DNA of 64,000 nt, taken from the NCBI RefSeq assembly GCF_016743815.1, contig NZ_CP061035.1, forward strand, positions 250,501-314,500, written 5' to 3'. This DNA comes from Sphingomonas aliaeris. GTDB taxonomy: Bacteria > Pseudomonadota > Alphaproteobacteria > Sphingomonadales > Sphingomonadaceae. Below are positions 29,432 to 37,260 of the stretch, one piece after another. How positions within the stretch are numbered: the stretch's first letter is position 1; every line of letters starts with the position of its first letter. A program made the position numbers and the translations under genes. The notes beneath the pieces are model-generated. The model searched no databases. It was not told the DNA's origin and saw only the letters and a list, made by a program, of their open reading frames with translations.

Positions 29432-30520
29432 TCAGAAACCCAATTCGCTCATTTCGACGACGCGGTGTTCGCGCGCGCTGATTTCCGCCGCCGTGCCGAT
29501 CGCCACCGCCATCAAACCGTCGCGTGCAGTCACTTCGACCGCCCCTTCGCCACGCACCGCGGCGTTGAACTTCTGATGTTCGTAGAAGGTCGACCCGTGA
29601 TGACTGCCGGCGTCCAGCGCGGCCTGATCGACCTCCACGACGCGCCGTTCGACTTTCTTGTCGTTGCGGAAACCGACGCGCGGCGAATAAACGATCGCGC
29701 CCTCGGGGATCAGCACGTCGAGACGCGCCTTGTCGCCGACCGCGGTGATTTCCTCCTGGTTCTCGGCGCCGTCCGCGAACATCGACAAGTCGAGCATCGC
29801 GCGCACGCCGTTCGAGAAATCGACCGTCGTATAGCTGTTGTCGATGATGTCGGGCGTCTCGCCGTCATAGCGTTCGTCCAGATGGTTCACGTCCATCGCG
29901 CCCGAACAATAGACGCGCACCGCCTCCGCCCCGGTGACGAGGCGCATCAGGTCGAAGAAGTGGCAGCATTTCTCGACCATCGTTCCGCCGGTATTGCGGC
30001 TGAACCGGTTCCAGTCGGCGACCTTTTCGAGGAACGGGAAACGATGTTCGCGGATCGACAGCATCTGCAGCTTGCCGATGCGGCCGTCATGAATTTCGCG
30101 GATGAAATCGGCGGCGGGCGGCATGTAGCGATATTCCATCGCGGTCCAGAACACCTTGTCCGATGCCTCCGCGCGATCGACGATCCAGCGCGCATCCTCA
30201 ATCGTCGTCGCGATCGGCTTTTCGCACAGGATGTTGAGCGCCGCGTCGAACAGGGGCTCCAGCACCATGCGATGCGTATAATTGGGGCTGGCGACGATCA
30301 CCGCGTCGCAGAGGCCGCTCTTAGCAAGCTCCTCCGCCGTGCCGAACGTTGCGACCGAAGCGCCCTTTTCGCCGAGCGCCTTCATGCTCCAGTCGATTGA
30401 GGTTCCGGTCGGATCCGCCAGGGCGGTAATCACCGCGCCGGGGGTGATCGCGAGGTTGGTGATGTGTTCGACGCCCATCATGCCGGCGCCGACCAACCCA
30501 TATCGTACTTGCTCTCCCAC
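29432..30520 (-). CDS. Gfo/Idh/MocA-family oxidoreductase
   Basis: About 362 aa, cytoplasmic (no signal peptide). N-terminal Rossmann motif VRYGLVGAGMMG binds NAD(P), with CEKPIATT near residue 95 as the family lysine motif (EKP); C-terminal alpha/beta domain contains NTGGTMVEKCCHFFDL, the region where the catalytic His/Asp pair of this family sits. GTG start chosen because AAGGGCGAG lies four bases upstream. Members oxidise sugars or, in some glycosidase families, use NAD transiently to break glycosidic bonds. In this locus a sulfoquinovosidase-like role (as for NAD-dependent SqgA enzymes, recalled from the literature) is an attractive but untested idea. Confidence 0.88.
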   Translation of the reverse strand: MGEQVRYGLVGAGMMGVEHITNLAITPGAVITALADPTGTSIDWSMKALGEKGASVATFGTAEELAKSGLCDAVIVASPNYTHRMVLEPLFDAALNILCEKPIATTIEDARWIVDRAEASDKVFWTAMEYRYMPPAADFIREIHDGRIGKLQMLSIREHRFPFLEKVADWNRFSRNTGGTMVEKCCHFFDLMRLVTGAEAVRVYCSGAMDVNHLDERYDGETPDIIDNSYTTVDFSNGVRAMLDLSMFADGAENQEEITAVGDKARLDVLIPEGAIVYSPRVGFRNDKKVERRVVEVDQAALDAGSHHGSTFYEHQKFNAAVRGEGAVEVTARDGLMAVAIGTAAEISAREHRVVEMSELGF

Positions 30521-30544
30521 GCGTCTCGCCCTTATATGACAACG
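30521..30544. promoter_or_regulatory. Very short divergent space between two operons
   Basis: Only 24 bases (15 if the AKR starts at 30536) separate the start codons of the two divergent operons. It holds the ribosome site of the minus gene and no clear site for the plus gene. Both promoters must therefore lie within the opposing coding sequences, or the plus message is leaderless. Confidence 0.5.
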
Positions 30545-31453
30545 ATGTCTGAAACACACCTTACACCCGAAATGCGTCCGCTCGGCAAGAGCGGATTGCT
30601 CGTCTCACCGATTGCATGGGGGATGTGGCGCTTTGCCGGCGTCTCCGTGGACGAGGGCAGGGGGCTGATCGACGCGGCGTTCGATGCCGGCGTTACGTTG
30701 TTCGATACCGCCGATATCTACGGCTTCGATGGGGAAAACGGCTTCGGCGATGCCGAGTCGCTGCTCGGCGAGGTGTTCGCCGGCGCGCCGGGCCTGCGCG
30801 ACCGGATGGTGCTCGCGACGAAGGGCGGCATCACCCCGCCGGTGCCGTACGATTCGAGTGCGGCGTATCTGGAAAAGGCGCTGGACGATTCGCTGCGGCG
30901 GCTGAAGACCGACCGGGTCGACCTGTACCAGATCCATCGCCCGGACATTCTGGCGCACCCGCAGGAGGTCGCCGCCACGCTCGAGAAGATGGTTTCGTCG
31001 GGCAAGGTGCGTGCCGTCGGCGTGTCCAACTATACGCTGGCGCAGACGACTGCGCTGGCCACCATGCTGTCGATCCCGCTGGCCACGGTGCAGCCCGAAT
31101 TCTCGCCGCTGGAACTGGATCCGATCACCTCGGGTCTGCTCGACCTGACGATGGAACGCGACATCGCCGTGCTCGCCTGGTCGCCGCTGGGTGGCGGTCG
31201 CATCGCGGAGCCGGGCACCGCGCGCGAACGCGCCGTCGCGGTAGCGCTGGATGCGAAGGCGAATGCCACCGGCGTCAGCCGCACGACCGCCGCCTATAGC
31301 TGGATCATGGCGCATCCGGCGAAGGTGATCCCGATCGTCGGTACGCAGAATGTCGGCCGCATCGCGGAGATCAGCGACGTCCACAAGGTGCAATGGACGC
31401 GGGCCGAATGGTATGAGGTGCTGGTCGCCTCGCGTGGGGAGAAACTGCCATGA
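30545..31453 (+). CDS. Aldo/keto reductase (SmoB-like by context)
   Basis: 302-aa NAD(P)H-dependent carbonyl reductase with the AKR barrel: start MRPLGKSGLLVSPIAWGMW, catalytic Asp-Tyr in LFDTADIYG, Lys in LATKGG, His in YQIHRPD, and a C-terminal cofactor site (PIVGTQNVGRI). First gene of the six-gene plus-strand operon; its stop overlaps the monooxygenase start (ATGA). In the Smo pathway an AKR reduces 6-oxo-glucose, the product of sulfoquinovose desulfonation, to glucose; that role would fit here. ATG at 30536 is a possible earlier start. Confidence 0.9.
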   Translation: MSETHLTPEMRPLGKSGLLVSPIAWGMWRFAGVSVDEGRGLIDAAFDAGVTLFDTADIYGFDGENGFGDAESLLGEVFAGAPGLRDRMVLATKGGITPPVPYDSSAAYLEKALDDSLRRLKTDRVDLYQIHRPDILAHPQEVAATLEKMVSSGKVRAVGVSNYTLAQTTALATMLSIPLATVQPEFSPLELDPITSGLLDLTMERDIAVLAWSPLGGGRIAEPGTARERAVAVALDAKANATGVSRTTAAYSWIMAHPAKVIPIVGTQNVGRIAEISDVHKVQWTRAEWYEVLVASRGEKLP

Positions 31454-32517
31454 CGCGTCCTGCCTGCGAGATCAGCTGGTTCTCCGCATTGTGCGACGAC
31501 GATTACGAATTCCTGGGCGTGCCCGATGCCAAGCTGAAATCCAGCTGGGAGCATTGCCGCGACATCGTCATGCAGGCGGAAACCGGCGGGTTCGACAATA
31601 TCCTGCTGCCCTCGGGCTATCAGCTCGGCATCGACACCACGGCGTTTGCATCGGCGATCGCGCCGATGCTGCGCCGCATGGCGTTGCTGATGGCGGTGCG
31701 CATCGGCGAAAGCTGGCCGCCGCAGCTTGCACGCCAGATCGCGACGATCGATCGCCTTCTCGGTGGCCGCCTGACCGTCAACATCATCTCCAGCGACCTG
31801 CCCGGCGAGACGCTGGCCAGCGCGCCGCGTTACGCCCGCACGGTCGAGGCGATGCATATCCTGAAGACGCTGCTGAACGGCGAAAGCCTGGATCATGACG
31901 GCGAATTCTGGAAGCTGAAGGTCGATCCGCCGCGCATCGGCACCGTCGATGGCAAAGCGCCTTTGCTGTATTTCGGTGGCCTGTCGCCGGATGCGCGCGA
32001 GGCGGCGGCGAAGGGCTGCGACGTGTTCCTGATGTGGCCCGACAAGCAGGAAAACGTCGCCGCGATCATCGCCGACATGACCGCGCGTGCCGCCGCGCAT
32101 GGCCGCACGCTGAAATTCGGCTACCGCGCGCACGTCATCGTCCGCGATACCGAGACGGAGGCGCGCGCCGCCGCCGATCGCCTGCTGTCGAAGCTGGACG
32201 ACGCGGAGGGTGCGGCGATCCGCGCGAAATCGCTCGATTCCACCTCGACCGGCGTCGCAGCGCAGGCCGCGCTGCGTGAGAATGCCGCGGACGATGGTTA
32301 TGCAGAGGCGAATTTGTGGACCGGCGTCGGCCGTGCCCGCTCCGGCTGCGGCGCGGCGATCGTCGGCGATCCGGATCAGGTGCTCGCCAAGATCAACGCG
32401 TATCGCGACATGGGGATCGAGGCATTCATCCTGTCCGGCTACCCGCATGCGGCGGAGGCGGATTTGTTTGCCCGCCACGTCCTGCCCAATATCGACCACG
32501 CCCCGCTGACGCGCTAA
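31450..32517 (+). CDS. SsuD-type FMNH2-dependent sulfonate monooxygenase (LLM family)
   Basis: 355-aa bacterial luciferase-like TIM barrel. Alkanesulfonate monooxygenase signature regions are visible: LLPSGYQLGIDTTAFASAIA, ARQIATIDRLLGGRLTVNII, LYFGGLSP, and a C-terminal GDPDQVLAKINAYRDMGIEAFILSGYPH. These enzymes split C-S bonds with O2 and reduced flavin, giving an aldehyde and sulfite. The N-terminus CEISWFSALCDDDYEFLG differs from classical SsuD and may mark a distinct substrate group. The neighbouring flavin reductase would supply FMNH2, and the SorAB-like pair would remove sulfite. Confidence 0.9.
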   Translation: MTRPACEISWFSALCDDDYEFLGVPDAKLKSSWEHCRDIVMQAETGGFDNILLPSGYQLGIDTTAFASAIAPMLRRMALLMAVRIGESWPPQLARQIATIDRLLGGRLTVNIISSDLPGETLASAPRYARTVEAMHILKTLLNGESLDHDGEFWKLKVDPPRIGTVDGKAPLLYFGGLSPDAREAAAKGCDVFLMWPDKQENVAAIIADMTARAAAHGRTLKFGYRAHVIVRDTETEARAAADRLLSKLDDAEGAAIRAKSLDSTSTGVAAQAALRENAADDGYAEANLWTGVGRARSGCGAAIVGDPDQVLAKINAYRDMGIEAFILSGYPHAAEADLFARHVLPNIDHAPLTR

Positions 32518-32544
32518 CAGGAGGGGGGATCAGGAGAGACATAC

Positions 32545-33135
32545 GTGGCAGATAGCGAAGACCAACCGCTCGTCGTCGGCATCGGCGGTACGATCGGCGG
32601 GATGTCCTCGACCGAGCGTGCGCTGAAGATCGCGCTCGAATCCGCCGCGAAACAGGGGTTCCGGACGCGCATGTTCGGCGGCGTGGAGATGGGGCGCCTG
32701 CCGCTCTACGATCCCAAGGCCGCGACGCGCACGCCCGACGAGACGGATTTCGTCGAGACGGTGCGCAAGGCATCCGCGCTGATCATCGCGTCGCCCGGCT
32801 ATCACGGCAGCATTTCCGGCGTGGTGAAGAACGCGCTCGACCTGTTGGAGGAAACGGCGCGCGACGCGAAGCGGCCGTATCTCGCCGACATGCCCGTCGG
32901 GCTGATCGCGACGGCCTATGGATGGCAGGCGACCGGCAGCACGATCGCCGCGCTGCGATCGATCGTCCACGCGCTGCGCGGCTGGCCGACCCCGTTCGCC
33001 GCCGCGATCAACACGCAGATCACCAAGTTCGACGACGAAGGCGGTGCGAACGATCAGTCGGTGATCGATCAATTGTACATGGTCGGGCAACAGGTCGCGC
33101 GGTTCGCGCCGCTCAGCCTGCAAACCAATGGCTGA
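32545..33135 (+). CDS. NAD(P)H-dependent FMN reductase (SsuE/SmoA-like)
   Basis: 196-aa flavodoxin-fold reductase. GTG start after GGAGAG. Phosphate-binding loop GTIGGMSSTERALKIAL near residue 15, and SPGYHGSISGVVKNALDLLEE, the family's flavin and dimer region. It would reduce FMN for the monooxygenase encoded 27 bases upstream. Its stop overlaps the start of the SorA-like gene by eight bases. Confidence 0.9.
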   Translation: MADSEDQPLVVGIGGTIGGMSSTERALKIALESAAKQGFRTRMFGGVEMGRLPLYDPKAATRTPDETDFVETVRKASALIIASPGYHGSISGVVKNALDLLEETARDAKRPYLADMPVGLIATAYGWQATGSTIAALRSIVHALRGWPTPFAAAINTQITKFDDEGGANDQSVIDQLYMVGQQVARFAPLSLQTNG

Positions 33136-34350
33136 CCTGTCCGGCTTGTACGATCGTCGGCGCGCGATCGGCCTGATCGGGATCGGCGGGGCGGGCATCG
33201 TCACCGTTCCGGCCTGGTCGCAGGCGCTGGTGAGGCTGGGCCTGCCCGGCGGCAACGATGCCCGCGCCACCGCGGGGGATTTCCCGGCAAGGGCGACATG
33301 ATCCTGCAACGCGGCCGCGCACCGTTGCTGGAAACGCCGATGGACGCGCTGGACGGCAACGTCTTCACCCCCAACGACCGCTTCTTCGTGCGCTGGCATT
33401 ACAGCGACATCCCGACCAGCGTGGATGTCGGTCGCTTCCGCCTGAATATCGGCGGTGCGGTGCGGCGGCGGCTGAGCATCTCGCTTGCGCAATTGCTGAC
33501 GATGCCGCGGGTCGAAATCGCCGCGATCAACCAGTGTTCGGGCAATTCGCGCGGCCATTTCTTCCCGCGCGTGCCGGGCGCGCAATGGGGCAATGGTGCG
33601 ATCGGCAATGCCAAATGGGTCGGCGTCAGCCTGCGCCACCTGCTCGATCTGGCGGGTGTCGCGCCGGGCGCGGTCGCGGTGCGCGTCGGCGGGCTCGACA
33701 AGCCGCCGCCCGGTGCCGCCGCGTTCGAGAAATCGATCTCGATCGATCACGCCCGCGACGGCGAAGTGATGGTCGCATTCCAGATGAACGGCGCGCAATT
33801 GCCTTTGCTCAACGGTTTTCCGCTGCGGCTGGTCGTGCCGGGCTGGTACTCCACCTATTGGGTCAAGGCGCTCGACCGGATCGAGGTGCTGGACACGCCC
33901 GACACCGGATACTGGATGGACAAGGCTTACCGCATTCCCGACACGCCCGGCGCGAACGTCGTGCCCGGCGCGAAGGATTTCCCGACCGTTCCCATAAACC
34001 GCATGATCCCCCGCGCTTTCTTCACCAACATCGCGGACGGGGCGAAGGTCGTCGCGCGATCGCCTTTCTACATTCGCGGCCTTGCGATGGGCGGCACCAG
34101 CGCGGTCGCCCGCGTCGATCTGTCGATGAATGGCGGGCGAAGCTGGCACGCGGCCCCGCTCGGCCCGGATCACGGCAAATACGGTTTCCGCCTGTGGGAG
34201 GCGACCGTTCCGCCGCAAGCGCCGGGCAATTATACGATCGCCGTCCGCTGCACCAACGCCGCGGGCCAGACTCAGGTGCAGCAGCCGATCTGGAACCCGG
34301 CCGGCTTCATGCGCAACGCGATCGAGAGCATCGCGGTGACGGCGGCATGA
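33128..34350 (+). CDS. sorA: SorA-like sulfite dehydrogenase, molybdenum subunit (1-nt deletion)
   Basis: Periplasmic molybdopterin oxidoreductase that oxidises sulfite to sulfate. ATG 33128 opens a twin-arginine-type leader (YDRRRAIGLIGIGGAGI). The frame breaks at 33281-33290, where one G is missing in CCCGGC; restored, it reads GDFPGKGDMILQRGRAPL and continues for 350 codons. The Mo-binding Cys is in INQCSGNSRGHFFPR, as in SorA. Later parts contain the dimer domain (GLAMGGTSAVARVDLSMNGG). No haem domain is present; the haem subunit is the next gene. An alternative is a nitrate/YedY-like role, but the CSGNSR region and partner favour SorA. Confidence 0.85.
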
Positions 34351-34796
34351 CCGGGCGCACGATCGCCTTGTCCGCGCTGGCGGTATTCGCCGTGCTCGTC
34401 TTCGGCTGGCTGGCCTTCATCCACCGCGTCGATCCCGTCGCCGCCCCGCCCGTCGCGGCGCTCGGATCGGCGGTATCCGGCGGAGGGGTCACCCTGGTGT
34501 CGGACAGCATCACGTTGCCGGACGAGACCGCCGCCTTGCCCGATACGCCCGGCAGCGCGCTGATCACCGCCAACTGCACCGCATGCCATTCGCCGGAAAT
34601 GATCCTGACCCAGCCGCAACTGAATGCGGAAAAGTGGCAGGCGACGATCGACAAGATGCGCGGCGTCTACAAGGCCCCGATCGCGCCAGCGGACGACACG
34701 GCGCTGATCGCCGCGCTGACTGCCTTGCCGACCCAGATGACGCCGGGGCAGGTCGCGCCGGCCCCAACCGCGCCGGGTCAGGCCCCGGCGAAGTGA
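34347..34796 (+). CDS. sorB: SorB-like c-type cytochrome
   Basis: 149 aa. N-terminal membrane anchor (TIALSALAVFAVLVFGWLAF), a linker, one haem c site CTACH near residue 78, and the axial Met region EKWQATIDKMRGVYKAPI. The Pro/Ala tail is low complexity. ATGA overlap with the SorA-like gene matches the sorAB arrangement, in which this cytochrome takes electrons from sulfite and passes them to the respiratory chain. A cyo quinol oxidase is nearby, but a cytochrome c acceptor would need a different oxidase. Confidence 0.8.
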   Translation: MTGRTIALSALAVFAVLVFGWLAFIHRVDPVAAPPVAALGSAVSGGGVTLVSDSITLPDETAALPDTPGSALITANCTACHSPEMILTQPQLNAEKWQATIDKMRGVYKAPIAPADDTALIAALTALPTQMTPGQVAPAPTAPGQAPAK

Positions 34797-35251
34797 CGGG
34801 CGGTATCGTCTGGCCGGCTGGCTTCAACCCTTCGGAAAGCCCAATCCATGTCGTCAACCGGATCGAGACGACCACCGCGCCGGAGATCGTCTGGACCCGG
34901 CTGGTCCACGCGACCGCATGGTCCGCCACCTATGCCAATGCGCAGGACGTGGTGATCGAAGGCGGCGGTGCCGACCTGTTCGCCGATGCGCGCTTCCACT
35001 GGAAGACGTTCGGCGTCTCGCTCGACACGCGCGTGGTGGAGTTCGAACCCGAAACGCGGCTTGCCTGGTTCGCGCAGAGCACCGGCGTCCGCGCCTATCA
35101 CGCCTGGCTCATCACTCCGTTGCCCGATGGCGGCTGCACGATCCTGACCGAGGAAACGCAACACGGCTGGCTCGCCCGCATCGCCCGCCGGCTGTTCCCG
35201 CGCCGTATGGAACACTGGCACCAACGCTGGCTGGAAGCGCTGGCGGCCTGA
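34793..35251 (+). CDS. SRPBCC-family protein
   Basis: 152-aa START-like fold protein ('polyketide cyclase/dehydrase' annotation). GTG start overlaps the SorB-like stop (GTGA). Recognised by VVNRIETTTAPEIVWTRLVHATAWSATY and the closing amphipathic helix. The fold forms a hydrophobic ligand pocket; no catalytic residues are obvious. Last gene of the operon, so a small-molecule binding or stress role in desulfonation is possible. Confidence 0.75.
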   Translation: MTGGIVWPAGFNPSESPIHVVNRIETTTAPEIVWTRLVHATAWSATYANAQDVVIEGGGADLFADARFHWKTFGVSLDTRVVEFEPETRLAWFAQSTGVRAYHAWLITPLPDGGCTILTEETQHGWLARIARRLFPRRMEHWHQRWLEALAA

Positions 35252-35296
35252 AGTCGTTCGATCCGGCAGCGATCCGGACGCTTGCCCAAAAATAAC

Positions 35297-35379
35297 CCCG
35301 TTCGTTTCGAGCGTAGTCGAGAAACACGTCACGCGGACCACGGAGCAGGTTTCTCGACTACGCTCGAAACGAACGGGGG
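35297..35379. repeat. Inverted repeat, family B
   Basis: Arms CCCGTTCGTTTCGAGCGTAG and mirror CTACGCTCGAAACGAACGGG, about 22 bases apart, 46 bases after the desulfonation operon; could act as its terminator. Confidence 0.8.
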
Positions 35380-35490
35380 CGTCGGTTGAGAGTTACGCCG
35401 GCAGGCCAGGGCCGAGCGATCGGTAGCGGGTCAGGCCGCGCCAACGATACGGGCAAGGCGCATTATCGAACTCATTTCACCCGCCCTCTG

Positions 35491-35568
35491 CCCGTTCGTG
35501 CTGAGCCTGTCGAAGCACCTGCCCCGAGTCCCGTCCATTCGTGCTGAGCTTGTCGAAGCACCTGTCCC
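35491..35568. repeat. Two direct copies of the family A arm
   Basis: CCGTTCGTGCTGAGCCTGTC and CCATTCGTGCTGAGCTTGTC occur 43 bases apart in the same direction, each continuing GAAGCACCTG. Unlike other sites the arms are not mirrored. Part of a 464-bp non-coding stretch that is almost entirely repeats. Confidence 0.75.
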
Positions 35569-35577
35569 AAACCCCCC

Positions 35578-35656
35578 CGTTCGTTTCGAGCGCTGTCGAG
35601 AAACAGGCCCCACGGTCCACCAAACAGGTTTCTCGACTACACTCGAAACGAACGGG
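35578..35656. repeat. Inverted repeat, family B
   Basis: Arms CCGTTCGTTTCGAGCGCTGT and mirror GACTACACTCGAAACGAACGG. Third member of the repeat cluster between 35.25 and 35.72 kb. Confidence 0.8.
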
Positions 35657-35715
35657 CAGGGGCGGATACCGGAAGCGGCCTCCAGCAAGCCCCCTCCGAA
35701 AGTTCGGCCCAAACC

Positions 35716-36192
35716 CTATTTCGCGACCAGTTTCGCCTTCACCGCTTCCTGCGCCAGATCGGCGCTCGACGATTCCACGCGCTCCAGCCAGTGGCGAAAC
35801 GTCGCGCGCGGTGCGCCGTCGATGATGATGCCGGCCGAATAGGTCAGCGCCTGATCCGGATCGCGGGTCGATACCTTGATCAGGTCGTACGTGCTGTTCA
35901 TCTTCGCCACCCAGTCCGCGGGGGGCTTCAGCACGTCGTCGAACGCGCTGACGATGACGAGATAATCGCACGCATCGCCCTTGGTGCAGCCGCCCAGCAC
36001 GATCACCGTCTTGTCGTTGCCCGATCGCAGCACCGCCGTCGCGGTATCGCCGTCGCGCTCGAACGGATCGATCGTATATCCCATCTCGCGCAATTGCCGT
36101 TCGAACATCGCGGTGTCGTGCGTGTTGATCGCGGGCTCGGTCGCGGGCGTGGCGCCCGCCAGCAGCGCGGCGAAAACGAATGGTAATGGCAT
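35716..36192 (-). CDS. YbjN domain protein, exported
   Basis: 158 aa with an N-terminal signal-like segment (MPLPFVFAALLAGATPATE). The body fits the YbjN/'putative bacterial sensory transduction regulator' family: MFERQLREMGYTIDPFE near residue 30 and a central DACDYLVIVSAF. Family members resemble secretion chaperones and have no known enzyme activity. It lies 27 bases downstream of the 3-hydroxybutyryl-CoA dehydrogenase gene on the same strand. Confidence 0.7.
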   Translation of the reverse strand: MPLPFVFAALLAGATPATEPAINTHDTAMFERQLREMGYTIDPFERDGDTATAVLRSGNDKTVIVLGGCTKGDACDYLVIVSAFDDVLKPPADWVAKMNSTYDLIKVSTRDPDQALTYSAGIIIDGAPRATFRHWLERVESSSADLAQEAVKAKLVAK

Positions 36193-36219
36193 GATCGACC
36201 CTCTCGATAAGCGACCGGC

Positions 36220-37089
36220 CTACCGCGTCGGGACGGGCTCGTCGCCGCTATAATCGTAGAATCCGCGCCCCGTCTTGCGCCCGTACCAGCCCGCCTCGAC
36301 ATATTTCACCAGCACGGGGGCGGGGCGGAACTTCGGATCGCCCGTTCCCTCGAACAGCACGCGCGTAATCTCCAGACACGTGTCCAGCCCGATGAAATCG
36401 GCGAGCGTCAGCGGCCCCATCGGATGGTTCAGCCCCAATTGGCAGGCCAGGTCGATATCCGGGATCGTCGCCACGCCCTCGCCAAGCGCGAAACACGCCT
36501 CGTTGATCATCGGCATCAGCACGCGGTTGACGATGAAGCCCGGCGCGTCGTTCGCGCGCACCACTTTCTTGCCCAGCGCCTGTGCATAGGCCTCGATCGT
36601 CGCGACGGTCGCGTCCGATGTCGCCAGCCCGCGGATGATCTCGATCAGGCCCATCACCGGCACGGGGTTGAAGAAGTGTACGCCGATGAACCGCTTGGGA
36701 TCGGGCGACGATTGCGCGAGCCGGGTGATCGGGATGGACGAGGTGTTCGACGCCAGCACCGCGTCCGCGCCGAGAACCTTGCCGACCTCGGCGAAGATCG
36801 CGCGCTTGATTTCCTCGCGTTCGGTCGCCGCCTCGATCACCAGCGCGCACGGGCCCATCTCAGCCACGCTGTCGACGCACTCGATCCGCGCCAGCGCCTC
36901 GTCGCGCGCGCCGGCTTCGAGCTTTTCCTTCGAGACCAGCCGGTCGAGCTGCTTGGCGATGCCCGCCTTGCCCGCCTCGGCGCGCTCCTTCGACACGTCG
37001 CTCAGCAGCACGCGGTAGCCGGCCTGCGCCGATACCTGCGCGATGCCTGCGCCCATCTGCCCGGCCCCGATCACACCCACCGTCTGCAT
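36220..37089 (-). CDS. hbd: 3-hydroxybutyryl-CoA dehydrogenase
   Basis: 289 aa. Oxidises (S)-3-hydroxybutyryl-CoA with NAD, in beta-oxidation or butyrate/PHB-linked metabolism. N-terminal [18 protein letters not shown], catalytic region SNTSSIPIT and [17 protein letters not shown] with the catalytic His, then [10 protein letters not shown] and [16 protein letters not shown]. Length and motifs match the single-domain bacterial enzyme (PaaH/Hbd). Regulation is not visible. Confidence 0.95.
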   Translation of the reverse strand: MQTVGVIGAGQMGAGIAQVSAQAGYRVLLSDVSKERAEAGKAGIAKQLDRLVSKEKLEAGARDEALARIECVDSVAEMGPCALVIEAATEREEIKRAIFAEVGKVLGADAVLASNTSSIPITRLAQSSPDPKRFIGVHFFNPVPVMGLIEIIRGLATSDATVATIEAYAQALGKKVVRANDAPGFIVNRVLMPMINEACFALGEGVATIPDIDLACQLGLNHPMGPLTLADFIGLDTCLEITRVLFEGTGDPKFRPAPVLVKYVEAGWYGRKTGRGFYDYSGDEPVPTR

Positions 37090-37260
37090 CTCGAAATCTC
37101 CTTTGCCCGTTCCCTAGGCAATAGCGCGCCGATGATCCACCGTGCCGCGACGCTTTCTGCCTGTGCCCAAAGCCGTGCCGCGCCCGCCGCATGGCCTGTT
37201 GCGCGCGCACGAAATCTGGCAGACGCGGTGGCATCCAGATCGTTTTCGGGAAAAGTTTCG

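Noticed and set aside
35491..35656. Possible CRISPR array
   Set aside because: Copies are few, mostly mirrored, unevenly spaced and belong to two dispersed repeat families; no cas genes are present.
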